A stretch of DNA of 64,000 bases from Gracilaria domingensis (GCA_022539475.1 VCMS01000329.1:43785-107784); one strand, 5' to 3'; positions 22,721 to 34,066 are shown, numbered from the stretch's first letter. A program made the numbers and translations. Notes: generated from the letters alone by a model not told the origin.

Positions 22721-25700
22721 ATGTGGCGCGCAGAGTTGGAACGGCCGCACCCACGACTACTCAGAGCACTGTTCCGTGCGTTTGGTGCAAGATTCACGTC
22801 TGGCGGATTTTTGAAGCTTTTAAACGATATGTTCTCGTTCGTGTCACCCATGTTGCTCAGATCTGTAAGTTCATATCTCATGTTCTTCCAGGACTTGCTA
22901 AATATTCTTATTGGATGTACTAACATTTTAATTCGTCTTCGCTTAGATCATTTCACATCTTCAACATCGCTCTCAAGGTCACGAGACTTCGTTGCGGGGG
23001 TTCCTCCTAGCTTGCGCTATATTTGGTTCTTATTTCTTTCAACTTCTTGTGTTTAATCAATACATTACCATCATGTCCACGGTGCAAGTTCTTCTACGCG
23101 GTGTGATTGTAAGTGCAGTTTTTGAGAAAAGTTGCCGCCTTTCACCGGAAAGTCGATCCCTGTACACCTCAGGTCAGATTCAGAATTTGATGTAAAATGA
23201 TTCTCGTACGGTTGCGGATGTGGTTCTCTATCTTCATATGGTATGGAGTTCTTTCGAACAGATAACTGTGACCATGATCCTGCTTGTGCAGCTCTTGGGG
23301 TGGGGCCCAAAAATGGCAGGCGTCTTGTTCATCATGTGCAGCATGCCCATTCAGTCAAAACTGGTGGGCACTATTAAGAGTTACAGAGAGATTATGAGTG
23401 CCCGAACTGATGAACGTGTGAAATTTGTCGCGGTAGCCATCAAGGGAATCAATTTGGTCAAACTCTCTGCCTGGGAGCTTTCTTTTGCTAAGCGTATTCT
23501 TGATCCCAGAACAAAGGAGCTTGAGGTTCTTCGAAAGATGGCGATTCTAGATGGTTGGAACAACGTTCTTGTATTTAGTCTGCCCACGATTCTGACGATC
23601 ATTGTTTTCACCGCGTATGCACTTTTCGCCCAGGGACTCGATGCTGCAGTCGTTTTTCCGGCAATCGCTCCCTTTAATGTAATCAAGCGGTCGCTCATGT
23701 TTCTGCCGAACATTCTCATTAGCACAGCCCGTGCTGCAGCGTCCTTGAACAGGCTTCGCAACTTTCTGGTTTGCGAGGAGCTCATTCCCCTTCATGAGGG
23801 TGACAATGCCATGGACCGAGATTTCCTGGAGTACATTAAGGTCGACCTTGCGGCTTCGAATGCTTCTTTTACATGGGATCCTTCCATTTCGCGAGCTTGT
23901 CCGACGCTCTCTGGTGTCGCTTTTTGGATTCCCGAGGGCATGCTGGTCGCTGTTGTGGGGCCGACCAGCCGTGGAGAAAGCACTCTCTTGGCGGGACTGT
24001 TGGGTGAAGTGCCTATAATTGATGGTGAAGCTGGTGTCCGACAAGTTCGTTCCATCTCCTTTTGCGACCAAGTGCCGTTTATTCAAAACGCGGTCGTGAG
24101 GGACAACATCTTGTTTGGCAAGCCATACGACGAGGCCTCCTATCGAACCGCAATTCGAGTGTGCAGCATTCTTTCAGACTTGAAAATTCTTCCTGCGGGT
24201 GATCTCACCGAAAGCGGTCGGAGGGGTGTTAACGTTTCGGGGGGGCAACGTGCTCTGGTCGCGTTAGTAAGATCAGTGTATGCTCGTTCCGACATCTGCT
24301 TTCTTGATGATCCGTTATGCGCAGTCGACGCTCATGCCGGAAAGTCAATATTCCAGGACTGCATCGCTTTTGAACTCCGAGGAACAACGAAAGTTCTGAC
24401 TACAAATCAGATTCACTACGCAGCGGCGCCAGAAGTTGATATAGTTATTGTCGTCAAGAACGGCACTGTGGTTGAAGCCGGGCCGCGCAAAGAGCTTTTT
24501 TCTTTGGACAGCGTATTCTCTCGAATGGTTAAGGCAGCTAGGGAAGTAAGCGCTTCGTGAGAATCTGTCCCACGTAGGGATGTCGAGTCTTGTCATCGGC
24601 AAAGACAAAAGATTGAGGCAGAAGAACTCGACATTCAACAAACCATAGTCGCTGCTGAGAAGTATGTAACTGAAGCGAATGATAAGACGCCTATCACTGA
24701 CTCTGACGGGATGGCAGACTACGGCGCAATTGAAGCGGGAAAGCTCACAAAAAAGAGTTCAAACACAAAGGCCGTGTAAAGCTCAAACACTACAGGACAT
24801 ATCTGAGTGGGATGGGAATGAAATCATAGGTACCAGTCGTGCTTATATGTAGAGTCAGAACACAGGCAATGAGGCTCTGTGTGAACATATGGCTCAGTGA
24901 CTGGAGCGATCAGAAAACAAGCAACGACACCCTTTTCCGCCTTCTTTTCTTCTTTATTTTTGGATTCTTCACCATACTCATCACTGGTATTGCATCATTT
25001 TCCCTTCGATTGGGTTCTATCCGTGCTTCTGTTCGTCTTCATGAGAAGATACTGCTGTCTGTATTTGGTGCACCAAGCTCATTTTTCAACTCGACCCCTA
25101 ACTCTGATATGGATAAGATTGATTCTTCGCTCGCCCTACTTTGCAGTCCTTGCTGCGTCTGACGCTTAACTTCGTGTTTACACTGGGGCTGATACTATAG
25201 GCGACACCTCTGTTTATCTTAGCCATGATTCCCATCTTTGCCGTCTGCCTTTACGTGCAAGAATTCTATCGGAAGACAAGTGTGGAATTGCGCCGTCTTG
25301 TAGTTCTTGCTAGAAGCCCGCTGTGTTCGCATTTTAGTGAAACTCTAGACGGAGTGGTGCCGATTCGTGCGTTTGGCGACGTACCGCGGACGACCAGGAT
25401 CAGCAGCGAATACACGGATGCGCTCGTTCAAGCAACCTATGCTTCAACATATGCGAACAGATGGCTCTCCGTTCGCCTGGAAGGGCTTGGGAAGATTTTG
25501 ATCTTCAGTGCTACATTACTCGCAGTTTTGACACCACCAGGGAAGGTTTCCGTGAGTACGATTGGTTTGGTGCTATCGTATACTATGCAAATCTTGGGTG
25601 CTATGACTCGGAGTTTCAGACAGTTTACCGAGATGCAGTCGCAACTGAACGCCGTGGAGCGAGTTGCAGTTTATTCTGAACCTCCATTCCCACAAGAAGA

Positions 25701-26221
25701 GAAAGAAGGACTGCAAGTGTTTATGAGAGAACAGAGTCGAAATTCGCAGACCATTTCGAGAAATGAATCCACAGGACTCATTTCGAAAGAGACGGCGAAC
25801 AAATTAGCCCGAAGCTTAACTCCGCACAGATCCCGATAGCCGCGACGGGAGAAGATTGAGTTTAAGGAAGATGAAATGAGATATTGCGAGGATTTGAACC
25901 CGGCCTCGAGGAAAGTGTCATTCACTGTTGAGCCCGGAGAACACGTAGATATCGTTGAAAGAACTGGTGCAGGCGAGAGCTCTGCTATTCCGTCTTTGTT
26001 CAGACTATATGAGCTTAACAAAGGTGATATTGCTGTTGAGAACGTTCACATATCATCAATGCGCTTATTCGATTTGCGCTCGGCCCTGGGAATCATTCCT
26101 CAAGAGCCCGTTTGTTTTTTTCTGGGACTATTCGATCAAATCTGGATATGTTTGCTGAGGATTCCGAGAGGGACGTTCAGAAAGCCTTTGACGCATGTGG
26201 GCTCCAAGACTCCATGAAGAC
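22721..26221 (+). pseudogene. ABCC (MRP)-type ABC transporter, truncated and mutated
   Basis: Parts in family order. First comes the start of membrane domain 1 (RLLRALFRAFG, LLKLLNDMFSFVSPMLL), then KGINLVKLSAWELSF. NBD1 follows at about 23,940-24,350, with signature VSGGQ and Walker B ICFLDDP. Next are the linker, membrane domain 2 (LHEKILLSVFGAPSSFFNSTP) and the first third of NBD2. ABCC proteins export conjugates and drugs from cells or into vacuoles. The Walker A Lys is Glu in both halves (GPTSRGESTLL and RTGAGESSAIP). The reading frame changes or stops near 23,195, 24,560, 24,780, 25,160 and 25,840, and again near 26,150, and NBD2 lacks its signature and Walker B. It cannot work. Confidence 0.85.
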
Positions 26222-26482
26222 GAAAGTCAGGTTCATCTCAACGCAGTGAGACTTGTGTAGTTATTGGTCGAAACACCCTTGAATAAAAATATTCAATAGT
26301 ATCAACAACATCGAAACAAATTAAACAAGAAGAATATAACGAGAGTTCTGCGCGAAGCAGGAGAAATGGAACCAACGAAGCATCTGTTCCTTACGACACA
26401 AAACAAAATGCTCACACGGAATCATTCAGTCTCAAAAAGATATCTCGGCTTTGGTCAGGCCATATGCCAGTTGCGTCTCTCT
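26222..26482. other. gap between two convergent pseudogenes
   Basis: A+T-rich and featureless. The ABCC remnant runs in from the left and the oxysterol-binding protein remnant from the right, so both 3' ends face this segment. Confidence 0.4.
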
Positions 26483-27346
26483 TTAGACGAAAGCACTGCC
26501 TGCCATACTTCCACTCTTTGCGAACAGTGGACGGTTCGTGGCGCAACCCAAACCACTGAGGCTGCAGGAGCTTGTTCTGTTTATCACCGGTTTGCCTTCT
26601 GGCCCTCTGAGCGTCCTCCAGTCGCTTCTTTTGGAGCTGGCCAGCTTATGGTCGCCTTTCTCAAGCGCTCTTTTGGTCCGGACGGCGTCTAGAATCAGTC
26701 TTGGGAACATACGCAGCTTCGTCACACTCCAGAAGCGCATTGAGAGACCATGCCCATGCCGTGAAGCTGCTCAAAGCTATGTGCGATGACGGGGGCTTTG
26801 GGAAAATTCCCCACACCTCGCCTCCATCGACCACGGCGTGCGATGTCCAGTTCGCATCGATCTTATGTAACCGCTTCCGGCTCCTGTCCGCGAAGAAAAA
26901 TACAGAGCCGACTGTGTTACCAATGCCCTTATCTTCGCGGAAGGGCCCGGTGCAATCGCGATTCATATGCAGGGAAGCTACAAAGTAGCAGTTTCGAATG
27001 GTGCCATGACCGGCAATGTCAATCCACATGTTGACCAAAAACAGGTTGTTGATGAAGGTGTGCGGCTTATCATACATGAAGTGGTCGCCTTCATCGAAGT
27101 GAATGTGGACGGTCCGGGCCGGCCAGGCCTCCATAGCATTGACCAAGAACCTGTCCTTGACACGATGAGCAGTATGATAAGTCCAGCCGTTGCCGGCGGC
27201 AAACACGGCCGACATGAGCGGGTGGTGCGAAACCTGCTCGGCAACACGCGCAAGGCCTCGCTCTGGCAGCAGAAGCACAAAGATCACGCCAAGCAGCGGG
27301 TTAAACGGCTTGGACGAGCGCTGCGCCGTGGACGAAAACTGACTGA
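26483..27346 (-). pseudogene. oxysterol-binding protein-related (ORP) domain, frameshifted
   Basis: The minus strand encodes FSSTAQRSSKPFNPLLG and, a little later, AEQVSHHPLMSAV, the OSBP family signature. It continues with NLFLVNMWIDIAGHGTIRN and the C-terminal PKTDSRRRPDQ motif. One base near 26,675 is lost or gained, after which LEKGDHKLA continues in another frame. ORP proteins move sterols and phosphoinositides between membranes at contact sites. The N-terminal part is not visible: similarity ends abruptly at a 32-bp inverted repeat at 27,347. Frame shifts also occur between KPFNPLLG and the flanks. Confidence 0.82.
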
Positions 27347-27412
27347 CTCTTGTTCTTTCCGAGATCCTGTTCCCGCTGCCCAGCGGGAACAGGATCTTGG
27401 AAAGAGCAAGAG
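27347..27412. repeat. near-perfect inverted repeat, 32-bp arms, 2-bp centre
   Basis: Arms at 27347-27378 and 27381-27412 are complementary except at two positions; the centre is GATCCTGTTCCCGCTG, CC, then its complement. It sits at the point where ORP similarity stops, as expected if a palindromic duplication broke the gene. Confidence 0.85.
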
Positions 27413-28863
27413 CAACAAGCCGATAGAGATCGCCTTGGCAGCTGAATGCAAGCGCTCTCGTTGATGTATTTCACATGGCATGACTGCACACTTCTAGCTT
27501 CAGTACGGCAGCTCCAATCTAGTGGTAGCGACTTTGTATCAGTTTTGATAACACCTGCAAGTGGCGTACAAGCTGATGGCGAACGATACATGGACTTGTA
27601 GCGTACTACGGATTTTAGTACGCCATTTGTACAAGCTCTTCAATCTGAGCTGTTCCTCCTAGTTGCACACTTGTACGCCATTAGTGTTTTAGATGCACAC
27701 TTGCGGCAATTTAGTACGCCAATAGTAAATTTTAATTTCTCATAGGGCTGAAGAAGCAAAATCTGTGACATTATCAACTCTACATGAGAAGGGAACTACT
27801 CTTCTTGGCGTACCTCTGATAATATTTCCAAATTTTTGCATTCCTTAGCTCTGGTTCCGTACCTATAATATACTACTACTCTCGAATCGAGCAGCACGAA
27901 GCATTGAGACAAAACATACCGATTCGCTGTTACTTTTGAATTATTTCGACGGGAGACCGTACCAATCATGAAAGCTGATATACCAGTTTGGTAAGTTTAT
28001 TTACGACTTGGATTGGGGTCTGGAGCCGTTTTCGATCAGAAGCGTACGTTTCAGCTCAATAGCGGTATTCTTGCAAGCTTTCCGACAAGGAAAATTATTG
28101 AGAAGCTAAACTGAAGACAAGTTTCTTGATGTCTTAGAAAGGCATTACAACACGGAGTCTCAGCATATCAGGCAAAACGTGGGACACAGAGGATCGTTGG
28201 AGCATATGACGACTGCACGAGAGCTCACTCGTCTCCTGAATAATATTCCCGGTTGCTAGGCGTACTGTATAGAGATAATCTAAACTCGGTTCCACGATCC
28301 ATCGAGCGTGACCGACAGATGCGATAGAGGCTGTGGAGGGCAACGGCCGCAGAAGCGACGCAACTATCGTCTAGAAACAACACCTGCACATTGATACGCG
28401 TGCCAACTGCCATCATGGCTCCAATCCACGCCTTCTGTTTCGTAAACTATGCAGAACAGCCGACGGTTTGTGCTTTGCAGAGGAGTGTATTGGAGACCAG
28501 TGTTAGGGTCAAGACGAAGGCCATACAACCAGTTCACACGAATCAGTGTCAAGTTTTTGCGATGCAACAGCTGCTCACCTGGTTGCCGGTACGACACGTC
28601 TGCTTCCCACATCTCTTCTATGCACCCGTACAACACTTTGAACGTTGCCTCCCCAGCCCTGGATTGCTGCGAAGAAGTTGAGCTGTCTGACTGGAAGTGC
28701 GCCGCGATCCAACACTTCTGCCTTGCTCTGTGTATATCCTGTCTTCTACGTCGTTGAAGCTGTGCACAGCTCTCGATTTTTTAAGGTGGTGCTGTGATCC
28801 AAGAGTTGCACTGATAGAAACAGACGAATCTCTTCGATTTGAATATAGTAGCATGTTATGGGA
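27413..28863. other. unassigned DNA with one decayed unknown gene
   Basis: 27,480-28,130 is A+T-rich with several scattered GTACGCCA-type words and no gene. At 28,225-28,680 the minus strand has protein-like pieces in two frames (EADVSYRQPGEQLLHRKNL; LFCIVYETEGVDWSHDGSW; VQVLFLDDSCVASAAV). They look like one frameshifted protein, but I cannot name it. Confidence 0.35.
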
Positions 28864-29331
28864 ACGTCTGTGTTCTGCAAAGTGGAATATACTCTGTTCG
28901 CTTTGGAAACTAAGCTAGTTTTGGGGCTATTTGGGGCGCGCGAGGGGTAGCAGAGGCTGGCACTCAAAAAATTAAGAAATTTTGGAATATTAAATTCCAT
29001 TTCGCGCAGTTTAGTTCTTGGGTCCCCTAGTTTTTGTAGAGGTTCTACTTCGCCGCACCACCCCATTCACTCTTTTCCGCGACCCTCTCTCAAAACTGCA
29101 CTCGTGCTAGTTTGCGTTTCCATTTTCTCCCATGTTGCAATGCCAATCGCAACTCATCCCACCTCAATCATCCCATCACTTCTTCCCAGTCCACACCACC
29201 CCCGCTATTTACCCATTTCTCGTCCATCACGCGTTCCCATCCTCTCTCTCCGTCTCCGCAAACGTCATTTTGTAGAAGTCAGGTGGACAACCCTCCCCCT
29301 TCTCGTATACCCGCCTTGCCCCAAAACGGCT

Positions 29332-30261
29332 TCAAATCCCTCCCATCCTTCTCTCCTCCTGTCCCCTCAGAATCCCCTTCGCAGTCCGCGCTACCTCCGC
29401 CGCACTCCTAAACCCAGTCACTACCGGAGCTCCCACTCCCTCCCGCGGCACCTCCTCCACCACCTTCTTCATCTCCTTACGCCTCTTCTTCAGACGGCTC
29501 TTCCCATCCCCAACCCCACCACCCTTTGTCTTCGGTGTCACAGGAGACCCCTTCTGCACCGCCACCCTTCCCACACTTCCCTTCTCCGTCTTTCCCTCCA
29601 CACCTCCTTTCACCGTCTCCTCTTCCACCAATCTTTGCCTCTTGCACAGCTCCTTCACCTCCTTCTCCAGAACGTCCAACCTCTCGTTCAGAACCCTATT
29701 CTCCTCCCGCAACTCTCCAACCTCCCTTCCCGCACACTCCACTATCCCATACACATGATTTCTCATCTCCACTCCCAATACCGACAACAAATTCCGCAGG
29801 CTCGAAATCGCCTCAACTGAAACACCACTACCACCCCCACTCAGCACCACACCGCCCATTTCCGTTACAATCTCCACAATTCCATCGTCCAGTTGCTCCT
29901 TCATCACCAACCCCAACATCCCCACCCTCGCCTTCATCTCCCCCACAAACCGCATCTCCCTGTCACCCTCTCCGCCCCCACTCTCTATCTGGTCTCCAAC
30001 CTCTAACTGACTCAGATGCACCGCACCCCTTCTCTCCATTGCGACCCCCTCCACCTCCAATTCTACCCCCTTCTCCACCTCATCACCATCCCCTCTCCTC
30101 GCCTCACACTTCTTTCCTTCATCAGCCACTTCCTTCTTCTGCGACATGCGACCAGCCACCGTAATCACGTCCTCTTCCCGCTTTGGTGACGGCGTCTGCG
30201 GTACCTCCTTCCCCTCCAACAGCGCCAACAGCTCCTCATCCTTCACGTATCCGTTCGACAT
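29332..30261 (-). CDS. coiled-coil protein of the repeat unit, copy A
   Basis: 309 residues starting at MSNGYVKDEEL; an in-frame Met 32 codons upstream is possible but falls in a poor context. An acidic/basic N-terminal half is followed by a leucine-heptad coiled coil (ELREENRVLNERLDVLEKEV, about residues 190-220). A basic cluster (RLKKRRKEMKK) and a short C-terminal domain (VVTGFRSAAEVARTAK) follow. The PVTPKTK motif resembles PVSP in the separate coiled-coil gene at 56,014, so the two may be relatives. Intact in both copies of the repeat, which suggests it may be expressed. Function unknown; a nuclear or structural role is conceivable. Confidence 0.65.
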   Translation of the reverse strand: MSNGYVKDEELLALLEGKEVPQTPSPKREEDVITVAGRMSQKKEVADEGKKCEARRGDGDEVEKGVELEVEGVAMERRGAVHLSQLEVGDQIESGGGEGDREMRFVGEMKARVGMLGLVMKEQLDDGIVEIVTEMGGVVLSGGGSGVSVEAISSLRNLLSVLGVEMRNHVYGIVECAGREVGELREENRVLNERLDVLEKEVKELCKRQRLVEEETVKGGVEGKTEKGSVGRVAVQKGSPVTPKTKGGGVGDGKSRLKKRRKEMKKVVEEVPREGVGAPVVTGFRSAAEVARTAKGILRGQEERRMGGI

Positions 30262-30505
30262 CTTCAGAAGAAGAAGTAGTAGTTGGATCGAAGTTTCCGC
30301 TGCGATACAGTGCAATCGAGCTAAACTGTGCTGTCCACCCCCACTGTCCAACCACACGGGCTATATCTAGCACCATGATTGTCCCTGTTTCCCTCATCCC
30401 ATTTCCCGCCAAAACATCTACTGTACACCTCCGCACCTTCCACTATTTAAGCGCCATCTCTCTGTCCCCTCTTCACATAGTCCCCACCCACCTCGCCTCG
30501 ACCGG

Positions 30506-30823
30506 CGATATTTTTCTCTTCCACCATAACCCCACTCGATGGTTATAGCAAAACAGGAAGATATTGCCAGTGGAGGCAAGCTAGGGACTAGTGATTGTAC
30601 TTAGAGTAGCTCTTCCTTCGTCTCGACTGAGGGCATCTTCTTCTTCCGTCACATCCTGTGTGGGTTGTGACAAAAAAAGAATATGTCACCACTCGACACC
30701 GGATGGGTAACAATGGTAGCACGTAGAGTAGTTCATCCTCCCTCTCAGCGTCTACTGGGGATATATTGATGTTCTCTCACATCGTTTCCCGGTTGTGATA
30801 CAAGAGAAATACATCTCCAATGG
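30506..30823. repeat. three tandem degenerate hairpin units
   Basis: Units of about 120-130 bp, each with a CTCGACTGGGG-like lead, then a stem. Unit 1 (about 30,506-30,571) folds GGCGATATTTTTCTCTTCC on GGAAGATATTGCC. Unit 2 (about 30,630-30,697) folds GTCACA on TGTGAC. Unit 3 (about 30,759-30,823) folds GATGTTCTCTCACA on its near complement. They lie upstream of the minus-strand coiled-coil gene and are kept in copy B (58,204-58,522). Confidence 0.5.
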
Positions 30824-30894
30824 ACACGGAGAATATAGTCGTGATAACACGTAAAGGTAACAATGTAATAAACAATAAATTTATGCTACTATCT

Positions 30895-31200
30895 CTAACC
30901 AACCTTTCGAAAACCAGCTATGACATGAGCTGGGTTACTCGAGCCAAAGATGGCAGATCCTGCAACTGAAATGTTTGCACCGGCCTTCACTACTGCTTTC
31001 ACAGTACTCAGTCCAATACCTCCATCCACCTGTATCCCTATTCTTGGGTACAACTTCCTTGCATGTCGCACCTTATCAAGAACACCCTCCATAAACGCCT
31101 GTCCTCCAAACCCTGGCTCCACCGTCATCAACAATAACATTTCTACAACTCCTTCCTTCATAAGTGCTTCTACGACCTTTATAGACGTATTCGGGCGCAA
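30895..31200 (-). pseudogene. ribulose-phosphate 3-epimerase, C-terminal half only (copy A)
   Basis: The minus strand encodes VGLRPNTSIKVVEAL, then TVEPGFGGQAF, IQVDGGIGLSTV and VAGSAIFGS. These are the second half of the RPE TIM barrel, with the catalytic Asp of VDGG and the phosphate-binding GSAIF. The enzyme interconverts ribulose 5-phosphate and xylulose 5-phosphate in the pentose-phosphate and Calvin cycles. Everything before residue ~115 (first Asp, metal-binding His residues) is absent, and a TAA lies a few codons upstream of GVGLRPN. The same fragment is in copy B, so the truncation predates the duplication. It is a captured gene fragment. Confidence 0.8.
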
Positions 31201-31612
31201 TCCAACTCCATCCTTTTAATTATGGCAATCCGAGTGAAGCTATAAAACCCGTTCACGTCATTTATGAAGCCAAAATGGCTCCTTTCATCCTGTATTCAAG
31301 CTTCCCGTAACTCGTACTTTACAACTACTTTACAACTCAGGTTCGAAATCAGTTTCATTCATTGCACACTTTCTACTCTTCCACCTACCTTTCATAAAAT
31401 ATCATCACACTTTGTGGCTTGTCGTCTCATACAAGCCCTATCATTCATTCAGTACAATAACATATCATACATTTCGCTCACTTTCACAAAGTGAATCATG
31501 TTCCCGTTCTGCGCTTCCCAACCGTTTTTACTTAAGTATCACTCTTTACCCCAGCAGTTCTCCGCCCCATCTTCCATTTCTATCGTCACACAAAAACATT
31601 CGAACACTTGCA

Positions 31613-32515
31613 ATGAACTCCCAGTCCGACATGCCTCCCACTCCGCCTCCGAGTCCCAGATACTCTGACGTCCCTCAGGCCTCATCTCCCGCCCGAAGGA
31701 CTCGGGCCGTTATTGTTGGAAGTGGGCGTATAGGTACCATGCTGGCGAACGAAGAAGATACGGTCATTTCCGCACACTAATTCTGCAGCATGGCTGCTAC
31801 CTCTCATCTTTCTGATGTACCGATACTAGTTTGTGGAAGAACGAACACCCTGGAGACCGTAATTCAGGCTTGCCCTTATTCGCTCAGAGAGAATCTCGTT
31901 TTCTTCCAGAATGGAGACATCATACCATTGGTTTCGAAGCTCGGTGTGGACAAATGTTCAGAAGTTGTCCTATACGTTGGTGTCCCCTCAAGAAACGCAG
32001 CTCCGCAGGATTGTGTCACTCCTCAAAGTCCGGATGGTCTCACTGTCGCAACAGGAAAGTGGGCCTCCAACGTTGCAGACAGGTTTAGGTCTATGGGTCT
32101 CACTTGCGGGGTTGTCGACGAAGACACATTTCTCGTAAGCTATTATGAGAAGCTCGTGTGGCTATCAGCGTTCAACATCGTCGGGGCCTCAAGAGGTTTC
32201 ATTCCTATGGACGTAGTCGCTACGCAGTGCAGTACGGTTGTGCTCACAATAATGAAAGAGCTGTTGAAGATAGTTTCGCTTAAGACAGGTACTACTTTCA
32301 ACCTGGAAGAGACCGTTGGGCGACTTCTTGCATATGGGAAAACTCTCGTTGGCTTCCCTACTTCTTTCTCCGACTTTCAGTTTAGAAACGCGTACTTCTA
32401 CGACTTTTCCCGCCAAGAAAGAAACATTGTAGGCGCTGACCCCGCTCCTTTTCATACAAACTACGTCAACGTTGTTAAGGAAAAGTTATCCCCCTCCCCA
32501 TTCCCCCAGCTTTGA
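31613..32515 (+). pseudogene. ketopantoate reductase-like protein, copy A (premature stop)
   Basis: Same protein as at 59,311-60,231 but cut by TAA at 31778-31780, where copy B has GAA. A Pro-rich leader (MPPTPPPSPRYSD) is followed by a Rossmann start (AVIVGSGRIGTML), VFFQNGDIIPL and YYEKLVWLSAFNIVGASRG. That is the arrangement of PanE/ApbA-type reductases (NADPH site, then a helical domain with a conserved Lys). A 14-bp insertion near 32,490 also changes the C-terminal residues. Confidence 0.7.
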
Positions 32516-33141
32516 GGTTAGAACACATGACTTTTCGGTGTTGTAAACCTTTTAGAGATAGTTAAACATAAAAGTTACTTTATCGAAATGACCTGTTCCT
32601 ATTACATTACTTATATTGTTCGTCCTTCTGTGGTTCAAATATGCCCCTCTAAATCCTACATCCGTTATCACTAATACTTCGCTAAGATTTTGCTAGATAG
32701 AAAATGGTCATTCCATATCATTAAAGTGCACGATACTAGTAACGAAACAAGTACAAAACTTGTGATATTTCTGAAGAACTAAGCGTTTGCATTACTTGGG
32801 GCACCCGTATAAAGTAAGGTAAACCTTTTATGGGTTTCAACCCATAATGGAGGTTGTTTTACTGATTTTGATTTCTAAGCTCATGTTGAAGATTTTCGTA
32901 GTTTTCTTTACCCACTTGAACCCGTACATATAATTTATGACTAAATCATCCTTTCTTTACTTCAAATCGATGCAAAAACTTCTCCTCCTAGTAACGTTTT
33001 AAAACAGTACTACAATACCCGTATATGGTCGTTCTTAGACTCTTTTTATACTACGAAACACCTTGTGAACATCAATCACATCCTTCTCATTCGTATACCC
33101 ACACCCATTGCAAAACGAACCCTTTCGAAAGCTTTCAAAAC
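32516..33141. other. A+T-rich spacer between two repeat-unit genes
   Basis: Contains a short inverted pair, CTTTTATGGGTTTCAACCCATAATGG, at 32,826-32,851 and no gene. It is conserved in copy B and probably holds the promoter of the HAD-like gene that follows. Confidence 0.4.
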
Positions 33142-34020
33142 ATGTATAACTCAGAAGTTAGAGCCCAAGAAGTAACTCCTCAGCAGCTGGCTAACGAAAT
33201 ATTCGAAAATGGCTACGCCGTGATTAGTGATGTTGACGGTACTCTGAAAAGAGCTGGGGAGAACATTCCTGCCGAAACAGTCAAATGCATGAAGTACATC
33301 AACGCACGCGTTGGTTTCGGAATTGGTACTGGGGGAGATATAGAGGATGCCGAGAGTTTCATGGAGCACCTGGGTGGCTACACTTTTGGCATCTCTGGAA
33401 ACCAAGGCGCACGGGTGAGATTATCCAATGGTACCGAAATTGATCAGGACCTTGACAGGGAAGGCTACGAAAGATGTGCAGCCGAACTTGAGAGACTTGC
33501 ACTCTCCTTAAATGAATCGCACGGACTTCACGAAGAGCGTCAACAAGCAGTGGTGAGCACTAGAAAAGACAGTGGACTCCCTAACTTCACGTACAATGGA
33601 CTGTCGAAGTGGAAAACAGAAGCTAACTCCGGTATTTCAAAAGTGTTGACATCCTTTCCGAACCTGGTTGCGTACCCTCAAGATGAAAACTGTGACATAG
33701 GGGACATTCGTTTCACGAAAAATAGTGGGGCGCTAGCCTTGGTTGAAAACGACCCCCAGTTCGACACACATTTAATCGTTGCTTTCGGGAATGCTTCCAA
33801 TGATGGCCCTCTATATGAAATGGCAACCCTGGCAGTTCATGTGAAGGGAGAAGACCATCCAGCAGCGGTAACATATCTTGTTGATGGGGTGGAGGACGTG
33901 CATGAGACCATCAGAAGGGTGGCAGAACTGTACGGGTACAGAAAATGCAAGTGTCAATGGTTTAGAAATGCTCTTGGAATTTGTTTCAAGTGCTACGATG
34001 CCTTTAATACTTACCTATGA
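33142..34020 (+). CDS. HAD-like phosphatase A, copy A
   Basis: 292 residues from MYNSEVRAQEV. HAD motif I is SDVDGTLKRAG (about residues 32-37), with the nucleophile and acid/base Asp pair both present. Motif II is GIGTGGD, while copy B has GIATGRD, closer to the family. GNQGARVRL resembles the cap entry of trehalose- or mannosylglycerate-phosphate phosphatases, and motif IV is FGNASNDGPLYEM (usually GDxxND; here the first Asp is Asn). It probably hydrolyses a sugar phosphate, but the altered motifs leave activity uncertain. It faces its paralogue on the minus strand tail to tail, 46 bp away. The reading frame is intact here but frameshifted in copy B. Confidence 0.7.
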   Translation: MYNSEVRAQEVTPQQLANEIFENGYAVISDVDGTLKRAGENIPAETVKCMKYINARVGFGIGTGGDIEDAESFMEHLGGYTFGISGNQGARVRLSNGTEIDQDLDREGYERCAAELERLALSLNESHGLHEERQQAVVSTRKDSGLPNFTYNGLSKWKTEANSGISKVLTSFPNLVAYPQDENCDIGDIRFTKNSGALALVENDPQFDTHLIVAFGNASNDGPLYEMATLAVHVKGEDHPAAVTYLVDGVEDVHETIRRVAELYGYRKCKCQWFRNALGICFKCYDAFNTYL

Positions 34021-34066
34021 TATGAGATCTCAGTAATAAAAGTGTCGTGTATATCTCAATACCCTT

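Noticed and set aside
29104-30164. Long plus-strand Pro/His/Ser-rich frames opposite the coiled-coil gene (also 56,742-57,862)
   Set aside because: They are antisense shadows of a Glu/Lys/Val-rich coiled-coil gene; composition is low-complexity and no domain is visible.
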